Positions 23,190 to 31,613 of a stretch of 64,000 bases of DNA are shown here, piece after piece. A program made the position numbers and the translations under genes. The notes beneath the pieces are model-generated. The model saw nothing but the letters and a program-made list of their open reading frames with translations, did no database searches and had not been told where the DNA came from. The DNA is taken from contig CAVRGR010000007.1 of assembly GCA_963720775.1 (NCBI GenBank), positions 930,001-994,000 on the forward strand. The letters run 5' to 3'. Source of the stretch: JAENVT01 sp963720775 (GTDB taxonomy: Bacteria; Actinomycetota; Acidimicrobiia; Acidimicrobiales; Ilumatobacteraceae). The first letter of the stretch is position 1; every line of letters starts with the position of its first letter.

Positions 23190-24698
23190 TTGGCGATCGA
23201 GCGTGAGATCAAGTTGACGGCCGACGTCGATCTGGTCTTGCCCGACCTCACCCATCTGCTGCCCGGTGTCGTCGTTGGACCAGTGTCGACACTGAGACTT
23301 GATGCTGTCTACTACGACACGCCCTCGCTCGCGCTCGCTCGTTGGGGCGTCACGCTGCGGACACGCAGCGGCGAACCGGGCCCGATCTGGACCTTGAAGG
23401 TTGCGGCTCGCGACGACGGCCCGGGTTTGTCACGGCACGAGTACACGTTCGACGAACCACTCGGCTCGGTTCCAGTCGGTGCTCGGATGGCTGCCCGCGC
23501 ATTGACACGCTCGGACACACTCGGGCCGGTAGTTCACCTGCTCACCGAGCGTATTCAGTTCACTCTTCAAGCAGACGGACGTCCAGTGTTGAAGGTTTGC
23601 GATGACCTGGTCACCGCCGACGGAGGCCCCGAACCAGTACAACCGTTCCGAGAGGTAGAGCTGGAGTTCGTTGCCGAGCGCATCGACAAGCCGACCCTCA
23701 AGGCCGTGAGACGCGTCCTTCGCTCTGCCGGTTGTCGCCACGAGGAGCCGATTCCCAAAGCGGTGCGTGCCCTCGGTGCAAGCGCTCTCGATCCGCCGGA
23801 CGTCGCCTCGGTCTCGATCACGAAGCACGCGACGACCGGGGAGCTGGTGCGTCACGTGATCGGAAAGTCCGTCAATCAGCTCATCGATCGTCACGCCAGC
23901 GTCTGGAGCGGCGATGATCCAGAAGACCTGCACGTATTCCGAGTGGCAGGCCGCCGTTTGCGTTCCGATCTGCGCACGTTCTCGTCGTTCCTCGATGCCG
24001 AGCGCACTGCTTGGCTTCGTGACGAACTGGCGTGGCTCGGCGCGGAGGTGGGAATGGGGCGGGATGCTGACGTGCTCGCTGAACGCCTGCGGACGCAGAT
24101 GACGCAGCTGCCGCCCGAGGACGCCCAGTCGGTCGACCGCCTGTTGCAGCGGCTCGCGGACAACACGGCAGCGGCGCGCCAGCACGTGATTGCGGCGTTG
24201 ACGAGTGAACGCTACGTCGCGTTGCTCGACGCACTCGTGGCGGCGGCCGGCAACCCAATGTTCGCCGCCGATCCACAAGGTCTGTCAGACGCGCCGGCAC
24301 GGTCGATCGTCGTCGATGTTGCCCGCGAACCGTGGCTGCGATTGCGCCACGCGGCGAAGGCGCTCACGCCGGAATCCCCGGACGTGGCGTTCCATGCTGT
24401 ACGCATCAAGGCCAAGCGCGCCCGCTACGCGGCGGAGACTGTGGTACCGGTGTACGGCCGCGACGCACGCCGTTTCGCCGAGGCCCTTGCCGATCTCCAA
24501 TCGGTGCTTGGTGATCACCAAGACACAGCGGTGGCTGAGGCTTGGCTCCGCGATGCGGCAAAGGCGGTGCCGTCGGCACGCGTGGTGATCGGCGAACTGA
24601 TAGCCATCGAGCGCCTCGAGCGGATGAGACTTCGAAGCCGGTTCACGTCCGTATGGAAGAAGGCATCGCGGCGAGAACTACGGACTTGGCTCGACTGA
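23190..24698 (+). CDS. CYTH-CHAD domain protein
   Basis: Residues 1 to about 195 are a CYTH (triphosphate tunnel) domain starting AIEREIKL, the ExExK motif, with RLDAVYYDTPSLALARWGVTLR. Residues about 215-502 are a CHAD domain, a histidine-rich helical fold that binds polyphosphate (EDLHVFRVAGRRLRSDLRTF, VRIKAKRARYAAE). The pair suggests binding or processing of inorganic polyphosphate. The start is TTG at 23190 behind AGAGGAG, the only good site. It converges with the ABC exporter genes. Confidence 0.92.
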   Translation: MAIEREIKLTADVDLVLPDLTHLLPGVVVGPVSTLRLDAVYYDTPSLALARWGVTLRTRSGEPGPIWTLKVAARDDGPGLSRHEYTFDEPLGSVPVGARMAARALTRSDTLGPVVHLLTERIQFTLQADGRPVLKVCDDLVTADGGPEPVQPFREVELEFVAERIDKPTLKAVRRVLRSAGCRHEEPIPKAVRALGASALDPPDVASVSITKHATTGELVRHVIGKSVNQLIDRHASVWSGDDPEDLHVFRVAGRRLRSDLRTFSSFLDAERTAWLRDELAWLGAEVGMGRDADVLAERLRTQMTQLPPEDAQSVDRLLQRLADNTAAARQHVIAALTSERYVALLDALVAAAGNPMFAADPQGLSDAPARSIVVDVAREPWLRLRHAAKALTPESPDVAFHAVRIKAKRARYAAETVVPVYGRDARRFAEALADLQSVLGDHQDTAVAEAWLRDAAKAVPSARVVIGELIAIERLERMRLRSRFTSVWKKASRRELRTWLD

Positions 24699-24721
24699 CG
24701 GACTTGGTACCTCGAGGGCCG

Positions 24722-26407
24722 CTACACCAGGCGGCCGCCGTCGAGGCGTAGCAGTTGATCGGCACGATCGAACGCCACGGCGCGATGCGAGACGGCGATC
24801 ACCGTGATGCCGGCGTTGGCGAGGTTGGTCCACAGTTGCAGTTCGGTCTCGATGTCGAGCGCGCTCGACAGGTCGTCGAGCACCACCAGTTCAGGACTGT
24901 GCACCAAGGCGCGCGCCGTGGCGACACGCTGTCGCTGACCGCCGGACAGTCGCAACCCGCGCGGGCCGATCATCGTCCCGGTGCCGTCTGGCATCTCGTC
25001 GATGTCCGCGCTCACGGCAGCAAGTTCGAGGGCCAGCGACAGTTGCGTCTCGTCGATTGTGCCCAGGGCGATGTTGTCGGCAACCGAGTCGGAGATCAGC
25101 TGTGGCACCTGCGGCAGGAACGCAGCGTTCGGTGGTATCAGGAATGCGGCGCGGTCGATGAGGGTGACGCCGTTCCACGCCACGTCGCCGGTGACCTCGG
25201 CCTGATGGGCGAGCCCGAGCAGGGCGCGGAGCATCGTGCTCTTACCCGACCCGATCGGGCCGGTGATGACGGTGAAGCTGCCCCGGCGCACGCTGAAGCT
25301 GATGTCGTGCACACCATCACCAGACGGGTAGAGAGCGCCGAGATGCCGCGCCTCGAGCACGTCGAGCGGTACTCGTTCGGGCCGAGGAGCGGCCGGGCGC
25401 ACCCGCTGCTGCTTCATGCCGATCGGCAGATGGCGAACGGTGACCGTGTTGCCCACCTCCGCGTCGGCGACGAGCAGGCTCATCCTGTCGAATGCCACGG
25501 ACACCTGCTTGCGTCGCGCCAGCATCCTGCCGACCATGCGTGGCAGGAAGCTGAGCCAACCGAGGTACGCGGAGAACACTGCCAGCTCGCCGACGCTGAA
25601 GCGGCCGGCAGCCATCGCGCCGGCGGCGGACAACAGGACGAGACCCAGGCCGACATCGGCTGCGCCTTGGCTGAAGGCCCACACGCTCTCGTCGAGCACG
25701 CGGTCGCGCACGGCCGTGCGCCGCCGAGCATCGACGAGCTTGCTGAGATGAGCGATGGTCGGCTCGATCGCGTTGTTGACCTTCACGGTGGTGGCTGCCG
25801 CCATCACGTCGCCGAGCAGGCCGCTCACCGCCGAGGCAGCCACGCGGTCCGCGGCGCGATAGCGCTTGATTCGGGCATCGAGCGTTCGAGTCGCCATGGC
25901 CACCCCGACCAGCGGGATCAACAGCATGAGCGCGGCGCGGCCGTCGACGCTGCCGAGCACCAGCCCGGCCAGAGCGGTGAACACAACTCCGGCGGAGATG
26001 TCGACGAAGCCGTCGATGAACATCGTGACGTCCTCGACGTCGTCGCGGAAGTGGGTGATGGCCTCGCCGGCCGATCCGACCGGTTGCCCGGCCTCGGGCC
26101 CGCCACTGGCCACCTGGGCGGTGAGCAGGTTGGCGCGCAACAGCGACTGCATGTGCACCCATGCTCGAGTCCACATCAGCGCGCCGACGTGGATGGCGGT
26201 CATCCGCGCCACTTCACACATCACCAGGGCGCCGCCGATCCAGAAGACGCGGGTGTTGTGTCCGGTGGAGAGGGCGTTGAACCCACGCCCGAGCAGCCAT
26301 CCACTCAGCACGGGAAACGTGAAGAACAACACGAACAGCAGATAGCCGCCCCAGAAGCTGCGCGGCTCGTGCTGTGAGACGCGCCAACCGAGTCGCCACA
26401 CGCTCAT
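24722..26407 (-). CDS. ABC exporter half-transporter, subunit with degenerate Walker B
   Basis: A 561-residue type IV ABC exporter: N-terminal membrane domain (about 1-310) and C-terminal ATPase. Walker A is GPIGSGKST, the signature LSGGQRQRVATARAL is intact, and Walker B is VVLDDLSSALD, with Asp where the catalytic Glu normally stands. This asymmetry is typical of heterodimeric exporters. The ATG at 26407 overlaps the stop of the partner gene (ATGA). Substrate is unknown. Confidence 0.92.
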   Translation of the reverse strand: MSVWRLGWRVSQHEPRSFWGGYLLFVLFFTFPVLSGWLLGRGFNALSTGHNTRVFWIGGALVMCEVARMTAIHVGALMWTRAWVHMQSLLRANLLTAQVASGGPEAGQPVGSAGEAITHFRDDVEDVTMFIDGFVDISAGVVFTALAGLVLGSVDGRAALMLLIPLVGVAMATRTLDARIKRYRAADRVAASAVSGLLGDVMAAATTVKVNNAIEPTIAHLSKLVDARRRTAVRDRVLDESVWAFSQGAADVGLGLVLLSAAGAMAAGRFSVGELAVFSAYLGWLSFLPRMVGRMLARRKQVSVAFDRMSLLVADAEVGNTVTVRHLPIGMKQQRVRPAAPRPERVPLDVLEARHLGALYPSGDGVHDISFSVRRGSFTVITGPIGSGKSTMLRALLGLAHQAEVTGDVAWNGVTLIDRAAFLIPPNAAFLPQVPQLISDSVADNIALGTIDETQLSLALELAAVSADIDEMPDGTGTMIGPRGLRLSGGQRQRVATARALVHSPELVVLDDLSSALDIETELQLWTNLANAGITVIAVSHRAVAFDRADQLLRLDGGRLV

Positions 26408-28143
26408 GTCGTCACCGTCTCGTCGTCGAGGGCGAGCTCCAGCAGGTTGCGGTACCGGCTGTCGAGGTCGTCGGCCAGGTCGACCCGGTTGCCATGTTCG
26501 ATGACGCGCCCATGATCGAGCACGACGATCTCGTCGACGTGACGAAGCGTCGACAACCGGTGAGCGATGATCAGGGTGGTGCGGCCCGCGGTGAGCTTGG
26601 CCACGGCCGCCTCGAGGAGCGATTCGGTGGCGGGATCGATGCGTGCCGTTGCCTCGTCGAGCACCACGATGTCGGGATTGCGCAGCCAAACCCTGGCCAG
26701 GGCCAGGAGTTGGGCCTCGCCGGCCGACAGTCCCGCCCCCCCTGCGCCGAGCCTCCGGTGGATGCCGCCGTCCGCCAAGATGCCCAAGCCGGCATTTCGT
26801 AGCGCCGAGGCAACAGCCTCGTCGGTGGGTGTCTCGTCGAAGAGGGTGACGTTGTCACGGATGGTCCCGCTCAGCAGCTCGACCTCCTGGGGAACGAGCG
26901 CCACTCGTCGCCGGAGTTCGCCGAGTGGGATGTCCTCGATGGGAACGCCACCGAGCAGCACGCTGCCGCTGGTTGCTTCGACGAGGCGCAGGACGAGACG
27001 CGACAACGTGGTCTTGCCACTGCCGGTTCGACCGACCAATCCGATCGAGCGGCCGGCCGCGAACTTCAGGTCCACGGACTCCAGCACCGACTGCTCGTCG
27101 CCGTAGTCGAAGGCGACGGCCCTGAACTCGACGCTCAACGGCCCGGCCGGCGGTGTCGTCGTGCCGTCGTCGCGAATGTCCGGTTCGACGGCGAGCAGAT
27201 CGATCACGCGCACCATGGCACCGTTGGCCTTTTGGACGGTCTCGAGTTGATCGACCATGTCCTCGAGCGGCCGCGCCAGCAGAAGGACGTACTGAAACAG
27301 CAAGAACGCGTCGCCGACGGTGATCATCCCGCGGCTGACCATCAACGCGCTGGCGATGAGCGACACGACCGAGCCGGCAGCAACCGAACCGTCGACAGCC
27401 CACCACATGCGCAGGAACGCCTTCTCACGCCGAACGGCACTGCCGAGCGTGTCGGCGCTGTCCTCGACGAATCGCCACATGGCGTGGGCGCCGGCACCGT
27501 TGGAGCGCAGGTCCTCCGCAGCGGTCAGCCGCTCCTCGATGCCCCCGTACAGACGCGCGTAGGAGCCCATCTCGTCCGACGACTCCCCGACGGCACGATG
27601 ACGTCCGCGCACGACCACCGCAACCGATGCCACGACGTACGCGAGCGCCCCGAGCGAAAGCCTCCAGTCGACGAAGGCCAGCACGCCGATCATGCCCACC
27701 ATCATGAACAGCGCTCCGGCGGCGCGGGGAATGACTCTGCCCATGAAATCCGACACCGATGTCACATCGCCGTCGACGCGTTGGATGAGCTCGCCGGGCG
27801 TGTGACGGCGATGGAAGCCGTGGCTGAGACCCAGCACGTGCCGGGCCAGCCTGAGGCGGATGCCGTTGGTGGTGTGCCAGGCCGTGACCGTGGCCACCCA
27901 GGCCACGACCATGTTGATCAGTTGGGTGGCGACGGCGACCACCAGGAACAGCAGGGCCAGCCTGGTCAGTTCGCTCGTGGTGGTCCCGGCGCGGGCCCGA
28001 TCGACGATCACACGCACGATCAACGGTCCCGTGAGGATCAAGCCCGATCCGGCAGCGACCAGCGCGCCGAGGCCGGTCCAACGCCAGGCGTCGGGCCGCA
28101 GCAGCGCCGCGAGGGCGCGCCAACGAGCGGTTGATGTGGGCAC
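26404..28143 (-). CDS. ABC exporter half-transporter, subunit with intact Walker B
   Basis: The 579-residue partner has six membrane segments followed by an ATPase with Walker A GRTGSGKTT and Walker B VVLDEATARID, which keeps the catalytic Glu, but its signature is LSAGEAQ instead of LSGGQ. Together with the Asp in the partner's Walker B, the weak changes fall in the same composite site, leaving one active and one degenerate ATP site. The GTG at 28143 was chosen because earlier in-frame starts run into the infA promoter region. Confidence 0.92.
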   Translation of the reverse strand: MPTSTARWRALAALLRPDAWRWTGLGALVAAGSGLILTGPLIVRVIVDRARAGTTTSELTRLALLFLVVAVATQLINMVVAWVATVTAWHTTNGIRLRLARHVLGLSHGFHRRHTPGELIQRVDGDVTSVSDFMGRVIPRAAGALFMMVGMIGVLAFVDWRLSLGALAYVVASVAVVVRGRHRAVGESSDEMGSYARLYGGIEERLTAAEDLRSNGAGAHAMWRFVEDSADTLGSAVRREKAFLRMWWAVDGSVAAGSVVSLIASALMVSRGMITVGDAFLLFQYVLLLARPLEDMVDQLETVQKANGAMVRVIDLLAVEPDIRDDGTTTPPAGPLSVEFRAVAFDYGDEQSVLESVDLKFAAGRSIGLVGRTGSGKTTLSRLVLRLVEATSGSVLLGGVPIEDIPLGELRRRVALVPQEVELLSGTIRDNVTLFDETPTDEAVASALRNAGLGILADGGIHRRLGAGGAGLSAGEAQLLALARVWLRNPDIVVLDEATARIDPATESLLEAAVAKLTAGRTTLIIAHRLSTLRHVDEIVVLDHGRVIEHGNRVDLADDLDSRYRNLLELALDDETVTT

Positions 28144-28199
28144 GGAACGATTCTTCCCGGTCCGGCCCACCGGAGGCGCCTCATTTTCCGAGGTGGGGC

Positions 28200-28228
28200 T
28201 TGGCGTTGCAGCCCTCGGGCGATAGCAT
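28200..28228 (+). promoter_or_regulatory. Probable promoter of the infA-rplQ transcript
   Basis: TTGGCG at 28200-28205 and TAGCAT at 28223-28228 are separated by 17 bases, an acceptable housekeeping sigma promoter. It lies 80 bases before infA in the gap to the divergent ABC gene, where a promoter is needed because map and infA are not linked here. Confidence 0.4.
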
Positions 28229-28307
28229 TGCACTTCGCCCCGGCTCGGCTTCGCGCGTGCGTAGCAGGTATTGGGCATCTACCGTCACCGTTCGAAAGAG
28301 GCCCACC

Positions 28308-28532
28308 CTGCCCAAGCCAAAAGACGACGCCATCGTGCTGGAAGGCACGATCCTCGAATCCCTCCCGAATGCAATGTTCCGGGTCGAGCTCGAGAACAGC
28401 CACAAAGTGCTGGCGCACATCTCGGGAAAGATGCGGATGCACTACATCCGAATCCTCCCAGGCGACAAGGTGCAAGTCGAGCTCACTCCCTACGACCTCA
28501 CGCGCGGTCGCATCACGTATCGATACAAATAA
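28308..28532 (+). CDS. infA: Translation initiation factor IF-1 (apparent CTG start)
   Basis: IF-1 binds the 30S A site during initiation. The product from 28308 reads (M)PKPKDDAIVLEGTILESL and continues with the invariant NAMFRVELENSHKVLAHISG and RILPGDKVQVEL, 74 residues in all. No ATG, GTG or TTG occurs in frame between the promoter region and the conserved sequence; the codon at the expected start is CTG, seven bases after AAAGAGG. A CTG start, or a base error in a GTG, both explain this. rpmJ follows after 8 bases. Confidence 0.93.
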   Translation: MPKPKDDAIVLEGTILESLPNAMFRVELENSHKVLAHISGKMRMHYIRILPGDKVQVELTPYDLTRGRITYRYK

Positions 28533-28540
28533 AGGTCGCC

Positions 28541-28654
28541 ATGAAGGTCCGTCCCAGCGTCAAGAAAATCTGTGAGAAGTGCAAGGTCATCCGGCGGCAC
28601 GGCCGCGTGCGTGTGATCTGTGAAAACCCGCGTCACAAGCAGCGTCAGGGCTGA
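28541..28654 (+). CDS. rpmJ: 50S ribosomal protein L36, zinc-binding type
   Basis: L36 is the smallest 50S protein and stabilises 23S rRNA. The 37-residue product reads MKVRPSVKKICEKCKVIRR and then RHGRVRVICENPRHKQRQG; Cys11, Cys14, Cys27 and His32 form the zinc site of the C+ form. AAAGG at 28531-28535 is the ribosome binding site. infA-rpmJ-rpsM is the standard order. Confidence 0.96.
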   Translation: MKVRPSVKKICEKCKVIRRHGRVRVICENPRHKQRQG

Positions 28655-28678
28655 GGAAGAGCCAAGAGGAAGAAGCAC

Positions 28679-29059
28679 ATGGCACGTATTTCCGGCGTCG
28701 ACATTCCCCGCGAGAAGCGGTTGGAGATCGCCCTCACCTACATCTTCGGCATCGGTAAGCCCACCGCTCAGCGGATCTGTGCCGACACCGACCTCGACGC
28801 CAACCAGCGCGTCCGCGACCTCACCGACGAAGAGGTCGGCAAGATCCGCGCTTGGGTCGAAAGCAACCTCACCGTCGAAGGCGACCTGCGCCGCGACGTC
28901 GCCCAAGACATCAAGCGCAAGATCGAGATCGGCTGCTACCAGGGCGTGCGTCACCGCAAGGGCCTGCCGGTGCGTGGCCAGCGCACACACACCAATGCAC
29001 GCACCCGCAAGGGCCCGAAGAAGACCGTCGCCAACAAGAAGAAGGCAGTGAGGAAGTAA
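28679..29059 (+). CDS. rpsM: 30S ribosomal protein S13
   Basis: S13 contacts the P-site tRNA and bridges to the 50S subunit. The 126 residues start MARISGVDIPREKRLEIALT and include GCYQGVRHRKGLPVRGQRTH and the basic tail NARTRKGPKKTVANKKK. GAGGAAG upstream is the ribosome binding site. Its TAA overlaps the rpsK ATG by one base. Confidence 0.97.
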   Translation: MARISGVDIPREKRLEIALTYIFGIGKPTAQRICADTDLDANQRVRDLTDEEVGKIRAWVESNLTVEGDLRRDVAQDIKRKIEIGCYQGVRHRKGLPVRGQRTHTNARTRKGPKKTVANKKKAVRK

Positions 29060-29457
29060 TGGCCAAGCCGAAGCCAGGTGGGCGTCGCCCCCGCAAGCGC
29101 GAGCGCAAGAACGTCACCGTAGGTGTCGTTCACATCAAGAGCTCGTTCAACAACACGATCGTTTCAATCACCGACACCGAGGGCAACGTCATCTCGTGGG
29201 CATCGTCGGGTGGTGTCGGCTTCAAGGGATCGCGCAAGAGCACGCCGTTCGCCGCTCAGATGGCCGCCGAGAAGGCCGCTCGCGCCGCCATGGAGCACGG
29301 CCTGCGCCGTGTCGAGGTGCAGGTCAAGGGTCCGGGCTCGGGCCGCGACACTGCTGTTCGCAGCATCCAGCAGACCGGCATCGAGGTCACGTCCATCAAG
29401 GACGTCACTCCGGTGCCGCACAACGGCTGCCGTCAACCCAAGCGCCGCAGGACCTGA
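29059..29457 (+). CDS. rpsK: 30S ribosomal protein S11
   Basis: S11 lies on the 30S platform near the mRNA exit. The 132 residues contain VHIKSSFNNTIVSITDTEGN, AAEKAARAAMEHGLRRVEV and the closing DVTPVPHNGCRQPKRRRT. The ATG at 29059 shares a base with the rpsM stop and is preceded by AGGAAG. rpsD starts 5 bases after its stop. Confidence 0.97.
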   Translation: MAKPKPGGRRPRKRERKNVTVGVVHIKSSFNNTIVSITDTEGNVISWASSGGVGFKGSRKSTPFAAQMAAEKAARAAMEHGLRRVEVQVKGPGSGRDTAVRSIQQTGIEVTSIKDVTPVPHNGCRQPKRRRT

Positions 29458-29462
29458 TCGCG

Positions 29463-30080
29463 ATGGCTCGTTACACAGGCCCGAAGGTGCGCATCTCGCG
29501 CCGCCTCGGTACCAACATCTTCGAGAACGACAAAGGTCGCAAGGCTCTCGAGCGACGCCCGTTCCCCCCGGGGGCACATGGTCGCACCCGTCGCCGCAAC
29601 GCCGGCAGCGAGTACCTGGCCCAGCTTCAGGAGAAGCAGAAGGCCAAGTACATCTACGGAGTGCTCGAGCGCCAGTTCCGCAACACGTACGAAGAGGCTG
29701 TTCGTCAGCAAGGCCCCACGGGTGAGAACCTCCTCCGCCTCCTCGAGCAGCGCCTCGACAACGTGGTGTACCGCGCCGGCTGGGCAAGCACCCGCCCGCA
29801 GGCCCGCCAGTTCGTCAGCCACGGCCTCATCCATGTCAATGGCAAGCGGGTCAACATCGCCAGCTACCGCGTGCGCAAAGGCGATGTCATCAGCCTGCCC
29901 CCGAAGGCTCGCGACATGATCGTGATCCAACACAACCTCGACGTGATCGATCGCAACGTGGTCGGCTGGCTCGAGACCGGTGACGGCGGCAAGCAGGTCA
30001 CCGTCCGCGACCTCCCACAGCGCGACCACATCGATGTACCGGTTCGCGAATCGCTCATCGTCGAGCTCTACTCCAAGTAA
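29463..30080 (+). CDS. rpsD: 30S ribosomal protein S4, zinc-free type
   Basis: S4 is a primary 16S rRNA binder and takes part in decoding fidelity. The 205 residues have the N-terminal RYTGPKVRISRRLGTNIFEN, the PFPPGAHGRTRRR motif, and an S4 RNA-binding domain with RPQARQFVSHGLIHVNGKRV. The zinc cysteines of the C+ form are absent. It is followed by rpoA after 32 bases. Confidence 0.97.
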   Translation: MARYTGPKVRISRRLGTNIFENDKGRKALERRPFPPGAHGRTRRRNAGSEYLAQLQEKQKAKYIYGVLERQFRNTYEEAVRQQGPTGENLLRLLEQRLDNVVYRAGWASTRPQARQFVSHGLIHVNGKRVNIASYRVRKGDVISLPPKARDMIVIQHNLDVIDRNVVGWLETGDGGKQVTVRDLPQRDHIDVPVRESLIVELYSK

Positions 30081-30112
30081 TTCGAAGCCCACCAGCATCC
30101 AAAGGCACACCC

Positions 30113-31045
30113 ATGCTCGTCATTCAGCGCCCCACCGTCGAAGCAATCGGCGACGAAGACAACAACCGGCAGCGTTTTGCTGTCGGGCCGCTCGAGCCCG
30201 GTTTCGGCCACACCATCGGCAACTCGCTGCGCCGCACGCTGCTGTCGTCGATTCCTGGTGCCGCGATCACAGCAGTCCGTTTCGACGACGCGCTGCACGA
30301 GTTCGACACCATCGCCGGCATCTCGGAAGATGTCACCGACATCATCTTGAACCTCAAAGACATCGTGCTCACCTCGATCAGCGACGAAGACATCGTCCTG
30401 CGCCTCGACGTGCGTGGCCCGGCCGACATCACCGCCGGCGACATCAAGTGCCCGAGCGAGATAGAGATCCTCAACAAAGACCTTCACCTTGCCACGCTCA
30501 ACTCGAAGGGTCGCCTCGCCGTCGATCTCACCGTCGGCCGCGGCCGCGGCTACTTGTCGAGCGATCGCGATTCCCAAACCCGCACCATCGGTGTCGTGCC
30601 GATCGATGCGATCTTCTCGCCTGTGCGTCGTGTGATGTTCGAGATCGAGCCCACCCGCGTCGAGCAGAGCACCAACTACGAGCGCCTCGTGCTCGACATC
30701 GAGACCGACGGTTCCATCTCTCCTCGCGAGGCCCTCGCTTCGGCAGGCGCCACGCTGCGTTCGCTGGTCGACCTGGTTGCCAACCTCAGCGACGAGCCGC
30801 AGGGTCTGGAGCTGGGTGAGGTCGCCGCCGTTGCCGCCTCGTCGCCCGACCTCGAGCTGCCGATCGAAGACCTCGATCTGTCCGAGCGTCCGCGCAACTG
30901 CCTGAAGCGTGCCCAGATCAACACCGTCGGTGAGTTGCTCACCAAGACCGAAGACGACCTGCTCAACATCACCAACTTCGGTCAGAAGAGCCTCGACGAG
31001 GTCAAGCAGAAGCTCGACGAGCGCGGCTTGACGCTGCGCGGCTGA
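30113..31045 (+). CDS. rpoA: RNA polymerase alpha subunit
   Basis: Alpha dimerises to start RNA polymerase assembly and binds UP elements and activators. The 310 residues comprise the N-terminal domain (FAVGPLEPGFGHTIGNSLRR, EFDTIAGISEDVTDI), an acidic linker, and the C-terminal HhH domain (LDLSERPRNCLKRAQINTVG, LGQKSLDEVKQKL-like end). Order rpsD-rpoA-rplQ is the standard alpha operon. Confidence 0.98.
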   Translation: MLVIQRPTVEAIGDEDNNRQRFAVGPLEPGFGHTIGNSLRRTLLSSIPGAAITAVRFDDALHEFDTIAGISEDVTDIILNLKDIVLTSISDEDIVLRLDVRGPADITAGDIKCPSEIEILNKDLHLATLNSKGRLAVDLTVGRGRGYLSSDRDSQTRTIGVVPIDAIFSPVRRVMFEIEPTRVEQSTNYERLVLDIETDGSISPREALASAGATLRSLVDLVANLSDEPQGLELGEVAAVAASSPDLELPIEDLDLSERPRNCLKRAQINTVGELLTKTEDDLLNITNFGQKSLDEVKQKLDERGLTLRG

Positions 31046-31067
31046 TCACGAGCGACGGAGACAACCC

Positions 31068-31439
31068 ATGCCTGCAACCCCACGCCGAGCCCGCAACTTC
31101 GGGAGCAGCTCGCAACACCAGAAGCTGATGATGGCCAACCTCGCTGCCTCGCTGATCGCGGCCGAGGGCATCGTCACCACCGAGGCCAAGGCCAAGGCGC
31201 TGCGACCGATTGCCGAGAAGCTGATCACCAAGGCCAAGAAGGCCCAGGACGAAGGCGCCATGCGCATCCACCGCATTCGTCAGATCCAGGGGTATCTGGG
31301 CGACCGGGAGATGACCCACAAGCTGGTCAACGAGGTCGCCCCCCGCTATGAGGATCGCAACGGTGGGTACCTTCGGATCCTCAAGCTCGGCCCCCGCCAG
31401 GGCGACAACGCGCCGATGGCGCGCATCGAACTCGTCTAG
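31068..31439 (+). CDS. rplQ: 50S ribosomal protein L17
   Basis: L17 lies near the tunnel exit. The 123-residue product has the NLAASLIAAEGIVTTEAKAK signature and ends GDNAPMARIELV. In many actinobacteria L17 bears a long acidic tail, but here it does not, whereas L4 and L22 do have extensions. The 174 bases after it hold a direct repeat of CGCTCGCTT near 31470 and no clear terminator. Confidence 0.96.
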   Translation: MPATPRRARNFGSSSQHQKLMMANLAASLIAAEGIVTTEAKAKALRPIAEKLITKAKKAQDEGAMRIHRIRQIQGYLGDREMTHKLVNEVAPRYEDRNGGYLRILKLGPRQGDNAPMARIELV

Positions 31440-31613
31440 TTCTGATTGCCGCGCACGCCATCTCCGCTCGCTTCGCTCGCTTTGATGTCGGCTCGGGAGT
31501 GCGCCGCTCCTCGCCAGTGAATGGCTCGTCGCTGTGTCTGCGCACTGTCCGCAACCGCTACGTCGTTGGCGCCGAGGTCTGGGAGCATTGACGATTGCTA
31601 GCTTCGGTCGGTG

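Noticed and set aside
24755..26377. Plus-strand open frame of 540 codons opposite the ABC exporter subunit
   Set aside because: Its composition is Glu/His/Arg-rich without a domain, while the opposite strand has clear ABC motifs.
31440..31613. Terminator or small RNA after rplQ
   Set aside because: A direct repeat of CGCTCGCTT is present but it cannot form a stem, and no T-tract follows.
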